Part shown: positions 1 through 12,770 of the stretch, piece after piece
Layout: each line of letters starts with the position of its first letter
How positions within the stretch are numbered: the stretch's first letter is position 1
DNA from: Corythucha ciliata
Lineage: Eukaryota > Arthropoda > Insecta > Hemiptera > Tingidae
DNA length: 64,000 nt
Direction of reading: 5' to 3'
Assembly (NCBI GenBank): GCA_038030265.1
Contig: CM075941.1
Coordinates: forward strand, 19,282,001-19,346,000
The notes under the pieces: generated by a model
Told to the model about the DNA's origin: nothing
Seen by the model: the letters and a program-made list of their open reading frames with translations, nothing else
Databases searched by the model: none
Made by a program: the position numbers and the translations under genes

Positions 1-740
1 TTAATGGCAACATTTTCTCAATTTTAGTCACGAATTATAGCGCTCAGCTTACAACTAGCCACAAATTAGCGTACTTTTTCATTTTATGCGAGAATTAGCA
101 CTTTTCCTCGATTTATTACGCGAATTAGCGTTTTCTCTTAATTTCTACCTGCGATTAGCGCTTTTTCTCAATTTCAACGGTGAGCTAGTGCTTTTTTCAA
201 TTCACCTGCTTTGTAATTAGTGTTTCTAAATTTTAGCCACGGACGAGCGATGTTTCTCAGTTTGGGCCCCATATTAGCGCATGTCGAAGGTTAGCGTTTT
301 TTCTCAGTTTCCACCGCGAATCGGCGATTTTTTATTACTTTTTTCCTTGAAGTAAGCGCTTCTTCCCGATTTTAGCCACGAAATCGCTCCAAAAACAGCT
401 CATTACCGATTTTGTTTTTCTAAATTTTATCTGTGGGAGTGAGCGGGAATCGCGCTATTTCAGTGTTATCAGAGTTTTGAGCGATTACAGCGACAAACGC
501 CTGCAGTTTCCTATCTGGGTGGTGTTTACGATGAAAATTGCAAACGCTAAAACCACGCGGGACCACCTCACGTAGGACACGGGGGAAACCACGAATTGGC
601 GATTTTAACTCAATTTTGGCATTAAGTTGTATCGTAAAAACCGCGAACTAGCGCATTTTCTCAATTTCAGTCCCGAACTAGCGCTTTTTCTCAATTATAC
701 CCGCTTAGTTGCCTGCCGATACCAAGAATTGGTGTATTTT
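1..740 (-). repeat. 30-bp repeat array, family A (reverse orientation)
   Basis: Degenerate tandem units read on the plus strand as CGAATTAGCGCTTTTTCTC followed by AATTTTAGC, the reverse complement of the family A unit (core ATTCGCGGCTAAAATTGAG). Phrases such as 'gaattagcg' recur about every 30 bases. Units differ at perhaps 20-30% of positions. No coding potential is seen. Confidence 0.85.
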
Positions 741-3700
741 TCTTACCTTTAGCGTCAAGTGAAGGCTTTTTCATAAGTTACCTACAGGACAGGATGGAAG
801 GGCAAGGAGGGGAGTTAAGGACGAAAAGAAACTTGAGCATAGCGCTTTCTTACTAATCCCCTCAATTTCTTCAATTAGCCCATAAATTCTGACCAATAGC
901 AGCACAGAAGGACCTCGTTATGGCCCAAAGTGAAGGACAACGCAGAATGTGCAATTTTTTTGCGCTGACGACCTTTGTAGAGAGGCGTTTTGACAGGGAT
1001 CGGGGAAAATTGCCATAAAAATCATTACAATAAAAAGGTTTTGGCCATTTAAAATTGGTCGGAAGCGTGTACCTCGGGGTTTGCCGACACAATTACAAAG
1101 GTACGTTATACAGAGGATGAGTATATAGCTGTCATCATTCAATGCAAATGCATCACACCAGGCCTTTTTCCCCTCCAGTGATTGCCATGAAATGTATGTA
1201 ATTCATTATCAGCTACTCGCTACTCTTCCTTTCCTCTTTTCAACTCCCCTCTCATAATATTCAAATGATTCCACTAAGTTAACTACACACAATTACCAAG
1301 GCCGAAAAAAAGGGTTTAGCGGTGACAGGAAGCATTCTTCCTTTATTTTTCCACTTGGGGAAGCGACAGTGGTCACAACGGTAAAGAGGCGTCGTTAAGG
1401 GGGATTAAGTATAAAAAATGACGTATATTTAGTTTGAAACTTGAAAGCCACTACCACCAGAGAGAGCTGAGTTCAGCTTTTGAATAAACGGGGAGGGGTA
1501 AAAGTTTTCAAAGAGTGTGCCTGGAATAAATTGGTACAGTAAACTTAATAAAAATCTGGAAAGGGGAGATCAAAAAAGAGCCTTCTTAGACCTACAGTCA
1601 GAATAAATATTTTCGTAAAATATAAATTAAATTCTCCGTATCTAAACGCAAAGACAGTTGCTGAAGAAATAAAGTACTTAATGGAAAGGTCAACGTCCCT
1701 TTTTTACCTTTTTTTCTTTCTCCCTCCCCTTTGTACGTGTGGTATTAGATGGCCGTGACTTATCTTTCTTCCTATGTTTCCAGTCATAACAGAGTGCGAG
1801 CCAGGAGAAAGAAAAGACAATGCGCAATAAATACATAATTATTCAGCAGCAAAATAATGTTAACTGAGGTGGAGGCCGTCGAAACAATAACGCAATATGC
1901 GCGGTTGGATCGTATGGCGACTTTATAGGACACGATTTTCAAACGAAGGGCGTGAAGAGGAACATGTGTCACGGTCTTAATAGAGCACTTGATGTCATCG
2001 TTTTCTTCACCCCTTATAAATGGCTCATTAATATGCTGGGGAAGAGAGAGAGAGAGAGAATAACAGCGTGATGATTTTTACACACTAAATGCAATGAATA
2101 ATGAATTTTGATTAGAGAAGATCATAACAAAGTTTCCTCCCATCAAAATCCGAATAGAGGAAACCCGCGCAACACGCCAGCTATTCAGGTTTTGTGCCTA
2201 TACTCCCTGCTGCTTCGTGAACATTTACTACTCCATTCCCGATTCTCTGCTAACACAACCCCCCCCCCCAGAACCCCCCCACCTCATAATCCCATCAGTC
2301 AACAAGTAATCGGACACCCCTTTTTAATGTCATTTTTTGTTGTCAACGCCACCGTATTGGTGGGAATCTTACAACTCTAAAGCCGGTGTCGACATCATTT
2401 AACATAATTTTTGACGGGCTCTTAAAAAGTGAGAAGGCTGAACTGGGGTGGGGTGAAACCCCGTGGGAATTCGCTCGTCAAACTGTCACCCCCTGCCTTG
2501 TCTGTTTTGATTTTACGGTCAGTTAGATATTAAGTACGGACAAGCTAGGGAAAGAAAAAGAAAAAAAAGAAGAAGAAGGGTGGAAAAGGTTGTCCAAAAA
2601 AAACCAAATCAAGTAAGCCTCGCTAGTTTTGAATTGATTTTTTTTCTGTTTTTTACTTGTAAAAGCTCTTCCCTTTGTTCTTTCGAGAGATGCCACTTTT
2701 CCTTTCATTTTCTTTTCACTTTTTCTCAACTTCAAAACACCCATTAGAATGAAAACGCGAACTAAATATTCAAAAGCCTTTCTAGTACGTTATTTCTTTT
2801 CTTTTTCTCTCCGGCTTTGAACTTTATCATTATCACCATTGAGCAAACAGTCACAAACGACGCGGAGGAAGAAAAGAACCAAGCCCTTGCCCTGCAGTTT
2901 GCCGGACAGACAAGTTCTATTGACTAAACATATTAAAAGCGACTTCATAACTTTCTCAAAGGCCTGTATCGCCTTTGTGGTAGAAGGCCATTCGCTTCTG
3001 AATCAAGTCAATAGTTCACCCCGAACTTAATAACTATTAATCGTTGAAAGTAAACGTGGTTGTTGAGGGATTTTTTTCCCCCAATGATGATGAGTGGAGC
3101 GGGGTTGGTGGTCGGAATCTCGCGGTTATTCGGAAGCTCTCCACAAAACTCGACGTAATCCACACAACAAATCGCTCGTTACGAACATAATTTAAATTTC
3201 ACGTCATGCGGTTTCTTTTTCCTTTCATTCACACCGATTTTATCTGACTTGAATGCAGGAAACCAGCTAGAGAAAAGTGATAGAGGTTTCGCTTTCTATG
3301 CGCACTGCACTGGTGGAGATATAAATATATAAAAGTGAGTTCGTACCACTAGCACGTAAAGTTCTACTTTCCGCAAAAAAATCCCTTCCTAGAAAGTGGA
3401 ATTTATCATATAAATGTGCGATAAAGAAATTTCTCTCACTTACTACGCGATATGATATCACCCGAGACCCGACGGTGAACTAAGATGTAACTGAAGATTT
3501 CACTGCAGGGTGACTAGGGTGGTGCGGTGAGGGGGGAGTAATCCCTTGAAAAGTCCTAAGACTAGGGTCGTCTAATTTGCAATTAATTAATTGCTGGGAC
3601 ACACAAAGAAAAAAGAATAAGATGTAACTGGTCCTCCTCAGCCATTTTCGTGGGACTGACTCACCCCCCCCCCCCAAAACCATTTTCGCGGGTTCCACTA
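741..3700. other. Unique island without a recognisable gene
   Basis: Only short open frames (under 95 codons) with low-complexity translations are present. The island contains a (GA) run at 2044-2059, C-rich tracts near 2260-2281, a purine-rich stretch at 2546-2590 and 12 C in a row at 3664-3675. I see no convincing exon. Confidence 0.5.
2044..2059. repeat. (GA)n microsatellite
   Basis: Uninterrupted GA dinucleotides, eight copies. Confidence 0.9.
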
Positions 3701-4950
3701 TTCGAAAGATCCATTCGGCACATCCAGCTTCTTTAAAAATGAAATTTCACAGAGTTGTCCCAATTCGCGAGGCTACTAGCACCCTGGAAAACCTTTTCGA
3801 AGGGCTGGCTCCCTGAACAATCACAATTTTACCAACAACCAGTTTCGTGAGGCCAGTTCACCCCGTAAAAAACAATTTCCAACGTCGTAGGCTTCTCTGC
3901 TTAGAAAACAAAATTTAGCGCTCTCGACTGGCTCAAAAACGCAATTGCACAGGTCTGGCTCCTTTCAGAAACAAATTTGCGATGGAATTGGCCCAATCAG
4001 GGCCAATTTTGAGGGACTGGCTCACCCTCCCCCAAAAAACCAATCATTTTCAAGGGTTTCACTGCGTCAAAACCCGACTTTGGACTGTTGGCCCATTCAA
4101 AAGGCAATTTCGTGGAGATGGCTCGTTTAAAAACCAATGCCGTGGGACTGATTCACGCATAAATTGTGTGATTTACTCACGCATAAAAGCAATTTTGCAG
4201 CGTCAAAAAACATTTCACGCCATTGAATCCCGCGAAAAGTGCACTTTCTAGGGTTTGGCTCTCTTTAAAGAGCAATTTCACAGGCCTTGCCTATTCAAAA
4301 TCCATTTTGTGGGACTGGCCTACCCACAAAAAAAAAAAACAACAATTTCGTTGATTTTGGCGCGCCCAGCTTCTTCAAAAATGAGATTTCACGGAGTTGG
4401 CTTATTTGAAAACCAATTTCGCTGCAACTTAAACGAACTGTCGCGCTTTTGACGCACTCAAAAAGAAATATTGCTGGGCTTGACCCACAAAGCGATCTCA
4501 ATGGTTGTTCCGCTCAAATTTTGCTGGACTTGCTCTTCAAAAAAACATGTTCAAACCATTCCGCGGATTTTCAAAAGTGAAATTTCACTGTGCTGACTCT
4601 TGAAAATACACGATTTCACTGAATTGGGTCATTTAAAAGTCACTTCGACGGGCTGCCTCACCCTGAAAATCAATTTCGCGGGTGTCGCACACATCAAAAC
4701 CCAAAGTTCAAGCCGGGGACCCATTCAAAAAGCAATTTCGCGGTGTTGACTTGTTAAAAACAAATTTCGCGGGGCGTGGATCATTCAAATAACCATTTTC
4801 GTAGGTTTGACTAATTAAAAAAAAAATATTTTCGCGGTTTTAAGGTCCTTTCAAACCCCAAATTTCGCGTATCTGACACTGACAGGAACCAATTTCGAGG
4901 GTTTGTTTCATTAAAAAACTAAATTTTGCAGGGTTGGCTCATTAGGGAAC
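3700..4950 (+). repeat. 30-bp repeat array, family B
   Basis: Tandem degenerate units with the core AATTTCGCGGGTTTGGCTC followed by an ATTCAAAAACC-like tail, period close to 30. Examples are at about 3900-4000, 4085-4150 and 4730-4800. The short open frames here are periodic by-products of the repeat. Confidence 0.85.
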
Positions 4951-5239
4951 CATTCTGCTGTCAACCAAGAATGAGAGACGAGAGAGAGGAAAAAGTCGCC
5001 CTAAGAAAGAGCTGCAATTGTGTGGCTGCCACCGGGAACGCGTATAACATTTTGTTTGCACCCCCACAGATTTTTGTCCTTGCTGGTACAGACAAGTTTG
5101 CCGCAGATAGTGATAATTTCAGCTCTAAACTTGAAATCCCGTTGAAGCCCCGTGAAATTTGGACTTATAATAGGCCGAAGCAACCGAGCTATTGACAAGC
5201 AATTAGGCGGGGGGGGGGCGACCGCACAGGACCATCTAA

Positions 5240-6470
5240 AAGCTTAAAAGTGGAAAAATTGGGATTTTTAGATTTTGAGTATGAGACACAAATCGCCAAT
5301 TCACTTCTAAAATTAAAAAAGAAGCGCTAATTCGCATCTTAAAAGAAGAAGAACCATAATTCGTGGATAAAATTGAGAAAAAGTTCTCACATTCACAGCT
5401 AAAATTGATAAATCGCCGATTCGCGGATTCTGGATGTGACTTCGTGGCTAAAATTGATAAAAGGGCTAATTTATAGGAAAAAGTTTAGAAAAAGGGCTAA
5501 TTTGCCCTTTCAACAAGGCTAAAAACAAGAAAAACGCTTGGTAGTTCACAGATGAAATGAAAATTCACGGTTTCTTCTGGTGGCAACTCCGTGGCAAAAT
5601 GTGATGTCAGCTCGGACTCGATTTTTTTCACGAACACCACACTTCCATTCCCGTAGGGAACATGGAAGTAAAATTGAGGAAAAGCGCTAACTCAAGTCTA
5701 AAACTTTAGAAAAAGCTCTAATTCACGGCTAAAATGGAGAAAAATCGTTAATTCGCGGTTAAAATTGACAAAAATCGCTAATTCACGGATGGAATGACAA
5801 AAACGTTAATTCGTGGCTGAAAAAGAAAGAAAGAAAGAAAGAAAAATAAAGAAAGAAAGACAGAAAGAAAGAAAGACAGAAAGAAAGAAAAGAAAAAAAA
5901 CATTTATATATAAAAGGAGAAAAATCGCTAACTCACGGCTAAAATAGAGAAACGCCAATTCACGGTTTCTGGAGCCACTTCGTCAAGGTTCTCCATTCTG
6001 GCCACGAATTTGCGATTTTTCTCAATCTTTGCGGCGAAATTTGCGCTATTCCTCATTCTTAGCATCGAGAAATAATTGATCGTGAAACAAAGTACTTTTT
6101 TAGTCAGCTCTGTAATCAACGATTGATAAAGCGAGCCTAAATTGAAAACAATTGTTAATTCGCGACTAAAATTGAAAAAAAAAAAAAATGCTAACTCGCG
6201 GGTCCTGGAGCCATCATCGTGTCAAAGATTGAGAAAAAAGTATTTGCTAGAATGGAAAAGAATGCTAATTCGCGGTTAAAATGGAGACAACCCGCTAATT
6301 CGCCGCTAAAATTGAGGGAAAACCCTCAATCACGACTAAAACTGAGAAAACGCGCGTATTCAATACTAAAATTGACACAACGTTCATTGGCGGCTGCAAT
6401 GGAAATACGCTGATTCACGGTTGAAAGTTGAGAAAACGCCAACTCGCGGTAAGAAAACTGTTACCCCGCG
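5240..6470 (+). repeat. 30-bp repeat array, family A
   Basis: Units of the type GCTAATTCGCGGCTAAAATT followed by a GAGAAAAAGC-like end, period about 30. A short inner block at about 5998-6066 has the opposite orientation (CGAATTTGCGATTTTTCTC), so the array contains an inversion. Confidence 0.85.
5819..5899. repeat. (AAAG)n microsatellite
   Basis: Imperfect GAAA/AAAG tetranucleotide run with GACA variants, embedded in the family A array. Confidence 0.9.
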
Positions 6471-6549
6471 CTGTAACTGAGCGCCGGCTCGGCTTCCTTT
6501 GAGGGGCCGAATTTCGGAAATCAAGAAGGGGAAGACAAGAAAAGAAAAA

Positions 6550-6830
6550 GGAGTGCTTTACGGTGATTGGAGCTTTACTTTGGTTAGAGCTTATTGTGGT
6601 AGGAAATTCTCTGTGATTTGGGGATTTGTTGTGGTTTAAGGCTTTGCATTGGTTGGGGCTTTGCTGTGGTCAGGGCTTTGTTGTGGTTGGGGCTTTGTTG
6701 TGGTTGGGGCATTGCTGAGGTTGGGGCTTTGCTGTGGTTGTGGCTTTGCAATGTGGTTGGGGCTTTGCTGTGGTTGGGGCTTTGCTGTGGTTGGGGCTTT
6801 ACTGTGGTTAAAACGGTTTTGTGGTGAGAG
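6550..6830 (+). repeat. 17-bp G-rich tandem array (family E)
   Basis: Tandem copies of the 17-mer GGGGCTTTGCTGTGGTT, best preserved between about 6655 and 6810 and more degenerate before that. The repeat lacks stop codons, so it produces repetitive open frames on both strands (Gly/Leu/Trp/Cys-rich or Pro/Gln/Lys-rich). These are by-products and not genes. The same unit occurs inverted at 59780-60470. Confidence 0.85.
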
Positions 6831-9800
6831 CTTCAATCTCTGTGGATTGGCCCCAGAAGATTTGAATTCCATCACTGGGCCGGAATATTCTCCACGGCCC
6901 TGTGTAGGTCCACCTCTGCTTAGGTTTAGATTCGGTAGCGGTATCTTGAACATATGAAAACTAACAAATGACTGGTTGCAGTCTCCACCACACTTTGACT
7001 TGAACTGGCCCCACTGCTATTTGAGAAAAGCCGTTTTTCATTCGAAACGGCACTCACAGACCAGCAACTTGTTATCATGTTAGTCTTTAAAATCTGTTAT
7101 TCTATTCAAAATTTGTCGTTACAAGGCCAGTAATAACAAGACAGGTATGCAACCAGTAAAACTTTCAATTTAGTCCCAAAATCAGATTTTTTTGTTCCAT
7201 TTGTTTACTGTAAAAATGTACTCCCACCCCCGGCGACCAGAAACTGACGGCACAGCGTGAAACTGAAGTTAGAAGCTAAAACTTACACTCTCATAAATCG
7301 ATCAACAGACTCAAATGGACAACTGACCGACAGACTTTGTGGGAGGGGGGGGGGTGCTCAACATAATTTACTCCATTTTGTAGCCATGCATCACTGTAGG
7401 TCAGAAGAAAGGCCGAAAATAAGATCCACGAGTAACTATATTATCAATTATTTCCTGTTTCGTGAATGAAAGCTTTCATGGGGGTGAAATTACAAGTTTT
7501 AGGGTTGAAAATCCACTGTTTCAGTTCAATTGACAGTCTCGTGTCCAAACAGTAATTTCTTAGGGTTCAATTTCCTTCTATGTAGAACTGAATAATAGTG
7601 GGGGGGGGGGGTAAATGAAAGTTTTGGCCAGTTTTCTAGACAAAATAATTGATATTCTCATCATGTGAATCGGTTTCTGACAGTTTAGCGACCAAAATAA
7701 CACATTAGGATTGATATTTATTATATCAGGTATAGGTATTATTGTAAACGTGTTATTTCCAGAGTACTTCCGATTCAGTCTTTTAACAATTGCCATGACT
7801 CCTCTTTTCCTCCGCATAAGAATCTTCCTTACACTCTATACTCGGGAAGGGGACACTGACTCTTTTACGGTTATACCTCGCATTCCTTCTTTTACAAAGC
7901 ACATATCTTTTCAACATCACCTCTTTTTTTTTCACTCTCTTCTTTTCTGCTTTCCATCATTGTTGCCAACGATAAGAATAAGAGGGGAGGAGTCCCAGCG
8001 CCGCAGTTTGGGCAGCTGATATCCTAGCCAGATTCGTTTTTATAGAGACCCATGTTTTTACTATGACCACTAAGAAGAATCTTCACCTTTTATTCCACTG
8101 CATTCGTAGGTCATCATTGAGAAGAATTTATGGAAGAACAGAAATAATAATGAGGCGAAAAGGACTAAAATTATGGACACATTTTTAAATATCGTTAAAA
8201 TAATGAGCACCAATTTTTCTGTATGAATGAAATAAAACATAGAATCCGCCGAGATCTAACAATTTTCTCCGTATAAATGAAAGAAAGAGGGAATTAATGG
8301 CGTTTTCAAAGAATTAAATGATTTACACTCAACGAACAAAAACAAGGGACGAGGAAGAATAAAAGGAAGATGCTCAATCCTGCCGTATTTCACTCCCCCG
8401 GACCCGGCTGACGGATGTGGTGGTTAGAATGATAAGAGAAAGAGAGAAGTGGTCCTATCGGAGAGGGAGGTCCAGGTCCTACGATTGTGTGCTAAGTTGG
8501 TGTTCATTGTGAACGAGAGGATTCAGAATTTTCTCTCTAGTTAAAGAGAGGGCCTCTTAGGCCATCGTGTGGAAGGAGAGTCGCATATCGGGGTCACCGA
8601 CTGACTCAAGACTCCCCTTCTATTCTTTTCATTCCTTCTTCTGATTATAATAAGAAAAAAAACAAACCGGAATCGCCTCTCCAAACCGAGCCACATCCAA
8701 TGGCAGACATAAATGCCTGAGCTTACGCATCGCTTCGCAATTTTTCTTGTCTTCCCTTCCTTTTGAACCTTTCAGGAGAAGGGAGATTTTCAATGCTCGG
8801 TGATGGCTGAATCAAATATAAACCAAAATACCCACATGACTCACCCCACCAGCACCAACACACTCGACATTATTAATGAGATTTATTAGGCCTCTGAGTC
8901 TACGAGGGAAGTTTGTACGATCCGCAATTGCACTCATCCGGTTTGTATATGTTTCTCTCCCATTCAAGTCATTTTCTCTCGCGGCGAACTGTCCCAGAGA
9001 GCGCCTTCTTTAAGGATGCACTTCAGTGACTAGGTTGAAGAGTGAAAGGTCAACCTTTTCAAAATCAGCGCGTTTTTAACCTTCGAAAGTAAGCGGCTCT
9101 AGAAAGTGCAGCACTGCCTCTTAAGAGAGGCCTCAAGTAACTTATTGACATCCTTATAGCAGTTTGTAACCAATGCACAGCAACCTATTAACTACAATCG
9201 TCACGAACACATAAATAAGTATTAAGTTCGTAGATCGTAGAAATGAATACAAATTAAAGGGATTGTCTCGTGTTCACTATTATTTTAATATTTACCGTAA
9301 AAAACTATTAAAAGAGTTTCTTTGAATATTGATCAACAGGCTAGTTTTTTGTGAGCTGCAACTTGAAAACAATGGTCTAATGGCTTTCTCAAAGGAACTA
9401 TTTATACGTGACAAGAAAATGAAGGCCCCCTGAATTCCCCCAAATAACTCGAAAACGAACATTTTGCGAACTCTCTTAAAACTAACGAAGAGGCTTGTCT
9501 ATCAGCGAGAGAAATTCACGTAGGATGTCCAATCGTTCATACTTGGGTCATAAACACAAAATTGCAGGACGAGATCGACAAACCGACATTTTTATCCCAA
9601 AGCGTTTAAAGCGGGTTTCCTCGACCCCTTCCCAGTCACCCTCGCCTAAAGTTCGCACATAAATTTTGGCCATATTTCTTCACCAATATTCGATTTCAAA
9701 GTCTAATTTTAATCTTCAGGAAGTTTTACAGTGACGTTAGATCTAGCTTTTTCAAATTTTATCCCAAAAATAACCCAACAACACTTTAGAATTTGAATGT

Positions 9801-10256
9801 GTTTTAAGGTAATTTCCTGCCTCAAAGGCCACCGACCCGAAACCCCGCCTTAAGGCTCGAAATGCAGCTAGAAGTTGAGCTATTAGATGCACTATTTGTC
9901 CTCTTTTTGTTTACAACTTGCAGACAAGGAAGTATGTCACATAAAGAATTTAAAAAACAAGCGGTACACTATACAAAATGCTAACGCGCTACGTACAAAT
10001 ATGAAAAACTGATTATTTCAATAAAATTTATAATCATCATATTTCGAGGTTTTGATGTTTTATGTCCTTTTTTTACGAAATACGATATTTTTATTGCCTC
10101 CCCAGAGATAAATGTCACTGACAGAGACATGGACTCTTGAGAGTTGATGATGTATAGAGGCGTGGGGAGCGATGAACCTGCGAGTTTTTCCAGAAGGAAC
10201 GTGCCCGTATTTCACGCCCATTGAAAAATGACACCAAAAGAAGGCCTATAGCGAAC

Positions 10257-10277
10257 AAAAAAAAAAAAAAAAAAAAT
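10257..10277. repeat. Poly(A) tract, 21 A
   Basis: Homopolymer seen directly. No retroposed gene was recognised in front of it. Confidence 0.9.
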
Positions 10278-11321
10278 GGTATTGCAAGAGCTACAACCTT
10301 TCTTGCGTTGTTTCAATAGCCCTCCTCCATCACATACACTGCGACTAAATGTCACAAGAGTCACAACACGAGACACTCCCATCAATAAGGATCAGTGTTG
10401 TGTAAAATGTTAAATGTTTTACATCGTCAGTGCACAAAAAGGCTGCTTGGGTGTGTGTGTGTGTTTGAGACGTGACGAAATATTACGGCGTGTTCGCGTT
10501 TTTTAAATCCGAAAAATGAGGCGGGGAAAAGTATAAAGATCAGAGTAACGTTATATTACCACACTTAAAAGCGAAATTTTCCGCCACTGCCTTGAGAAAT
10601 CACCAGAACAACAGTAACTTTAATTGAGATTATTAGGACATCATTTGAGAAAACCCGCAACGTACGGTGTTGTTTCAACCAGTTGTTTTAATTATATTTT
10701 AATACAATTCTTCGCGAATATCGCCGCGTCCCACAGAATTATTTCTTTGGAACGTATACAAAATGACCCCCTGCACGGCCAAAACGTGATCCAGCCGAAA
10801 ACGGTCCCACTCGTTTCTTTTACCGAGACTTTCAAACGTCATTGATACAAACGTAAAAACAAAAACATTATGTGCGCGGACAACTTCACGCAATCCGAAG
10901 AGTGGCGATGTGGCGAACAGAGTAATTCGGGAGTATATAAACAAGTGAAAGCCTTATTGGCTAAACAAACGAAAGCCTTGGCTAAACAATCGTATAAACA
11001 AATTACATTAAGACAGAATACGCCGCTAAACAAACGCATTCGCTCATGTGTCGGGCCACGTGAAATTGTCCGGTCACAATTTTTCGCTGATCCGATTATA
11101 GTGATTCGGGGGCTCAACAAACGAACATTTTGGCTTTAAAAAAATGATGGTGTGACTGCATGAGTGGCTCGGCAAAACAAACGATCTGGGTCATATGTCG
11201 GGACAGCGTGAAGTTAGCAACACAAACTTCATATTTGAAATGGTAAAGAAACGAAAATCTCGGCAAAAATAAAGTAAACAAATTTTCAATGTAAAACAAG
11301 TTTTCGTCGCACATTGGAAAC

Positions 11322-11434
11322 AATACTGGTACAACTGAAAAAAGTTATTCTGGCCAATCTAGTTGGGATTAATGTAATTTAATTTAATCCAAGCTGGATA
11401 GGTCAGAAAAACTCATTTGAGTTGTACCACTATT
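11322..11434. mobile_element. Short inverted-repeat (MITE-like) element
   Basis: The two halves are imperfect inverted complements. The left half begins AATACTGGTACAACT and the right half ends AGTTGTACCACTATT. The similarity continues inward for about 50 bases, with several mismatches, to a TTAATGTAATTTAATTTAA centre. A TA at each side is compatible with a TA target site, but this is not decisive. There is no coding capacity. Confidence 0.6.
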
Positions 11435-11599
11435 CTTCCCAGAGTGCGATGTGTTGAGCCAGGTAACTTACAAACTTGTGTATTGTGTTCTAGTCGTGAT
11501 TTGATAAAGATTTTGTAGCTGATGCAATGAAATTCTTTCACCAGACGCGAAATATCTGTAGTGAGAGGACTCAGACTCGGACTCAGGATCAGTCATACG

Positions 11600-12300
11600 G
11601 AAACCAGAATACTTATTCCCGCCATAAAAACGGCTGAACTGACTACATTCGCGACTTGAAAATGTCTAAGCTAACTATTTTCACCGTAAAAATAGCCAAA
11701 CTGGTCATTCCCGCTCTAAAAAAGGCCGAAATAAACTCGACGCGCCGTAAAAATGACTTAATTGACGATTCGTGCCGCCCTGAAAATGCCTGATCAGATC
11801 GTGATTCCCGCCCTGACAATGGCAAAATCGGCCCTTCGGGCGCCAAAAAATGGCCAAACTGTCCATTCGCACAATAAATGGCCAATAATTACTATTTACG
11901 CTTGGGTCCCACAAACAAACAAAAAAACTGAGAATTCGCGCCCGAAAATGCCTAAACTGGCTATAATTTACGCGCTGAAAATTCCCGCTCTGACAATGGG
12001 CAAACTGACTCCACACTAAACCGATGGTTGGCACCACCCTGGAAATGCCTAAACAGATGATTCCTCTGCACTTAAAAAGGCAAACTCGACCATTCAAGCA
12101 CCCAAAAATGGCTAAAATGATCATTCGCGCCTCGGCTTGACGAACAGTATGTACCCGGAAAACGGTTAAACTGACTATTTGTGCCTAGAAATGACAGGAC
12201 AGGTCATTCGCGCTTTAAAAATGGCTAAACTGACTAATTGGACGCTGAAACTTGCCAAACTGGCTATTTACGCCTTTAAAAAAGATAAACTGGGCATTCC
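11600..12300 (+). repeat. 30-bp repeat array, family C
   Basis: Degenerate tandem units with core CTATTCGCGCCCTAAAAATG followed by GCCAAACTGA, period about 30. Good copies are at 11640-11700 and 12170-12290. Confidence 0.85.
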
Positions 12301-12394
12301 TTCCCCCGACGACTTGGTGGGGAGGGGGGAAGAGTCAATGATTTGGTGTCGCCGTGCCGCGAGGTTTCTGATGGGGGAACGAATGACCATATTC

Positions 12395-12770
12395 TGGCGT
12401 GAATAGCCATTTCGAAGTTGCAACATCTGCAGGGCGCGAATGGGCAGTTTGACCATGTCATGTGCTACTATATTATTTCGCGTGAATAGCCAGTTTGGCT
12501 CTTTTTAGGTCAGGATTCGTCAGTTTAGCTATTTTCAAGGCGCGAATTGTCAGTTCGGCCATTTCTGGAGCGCGATTGTGTTAGTACTTTTAAGGGCCGG
12601 ACTAATCGTCTGTATAGACATTGTCAAGGCGGTAAATCGTCCGCTTAGCCGTTTTCAGGGTTTGTTTACAGACTATTGCCAATTTTAGGGCGTGAATAGC
12701 GATCTTTAGCGTCCAAATAATCAGTTTAGCCATTTTTAAAGCGCGAATGGTCTGTTTTGCGAAGGCTGTC
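12395..12770 (-). repeat. 30-bp repeat array, family C (reverse orientation)
   Basis: The same unit as at 11600-12300 but inverted (GCGCGAATTGTCAGTTCGGC, GCGTGAATAGCCAGTTTGGC). The switch of orientation lies in a C/G-rich spacer at about 12300-12345 (CCTTCCCCC and GGGGGGAAG), so the two blocks form a large degenerate inverted repeat. Confidence 0.8.

Larger units (their letters stand above)
6840..11590. other. Unique island without a recognisable gene
   Basis: About 4.7 kb of AT-rich sequence with no open frame that resembles a known protein. The longest frames (about 70-102 codons at 7711-8019 and 10624-11323) look random. It contains runs of 10-12 G at 7345-7354 and 7600-7611, a run of 21 A at 10257-10277, a (GT)n stretch near 10450-10464 and an inverted-repeat element at 11322-11434. 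Confidence 0.5.

Noticed and set aside
6636..6957. Overlapping open frames of 102-105 codons on both strands
   Set aside because: They are by-products of the 17-bp tandem repeat, which lacks stop codons in most frames; the translations are periodic.
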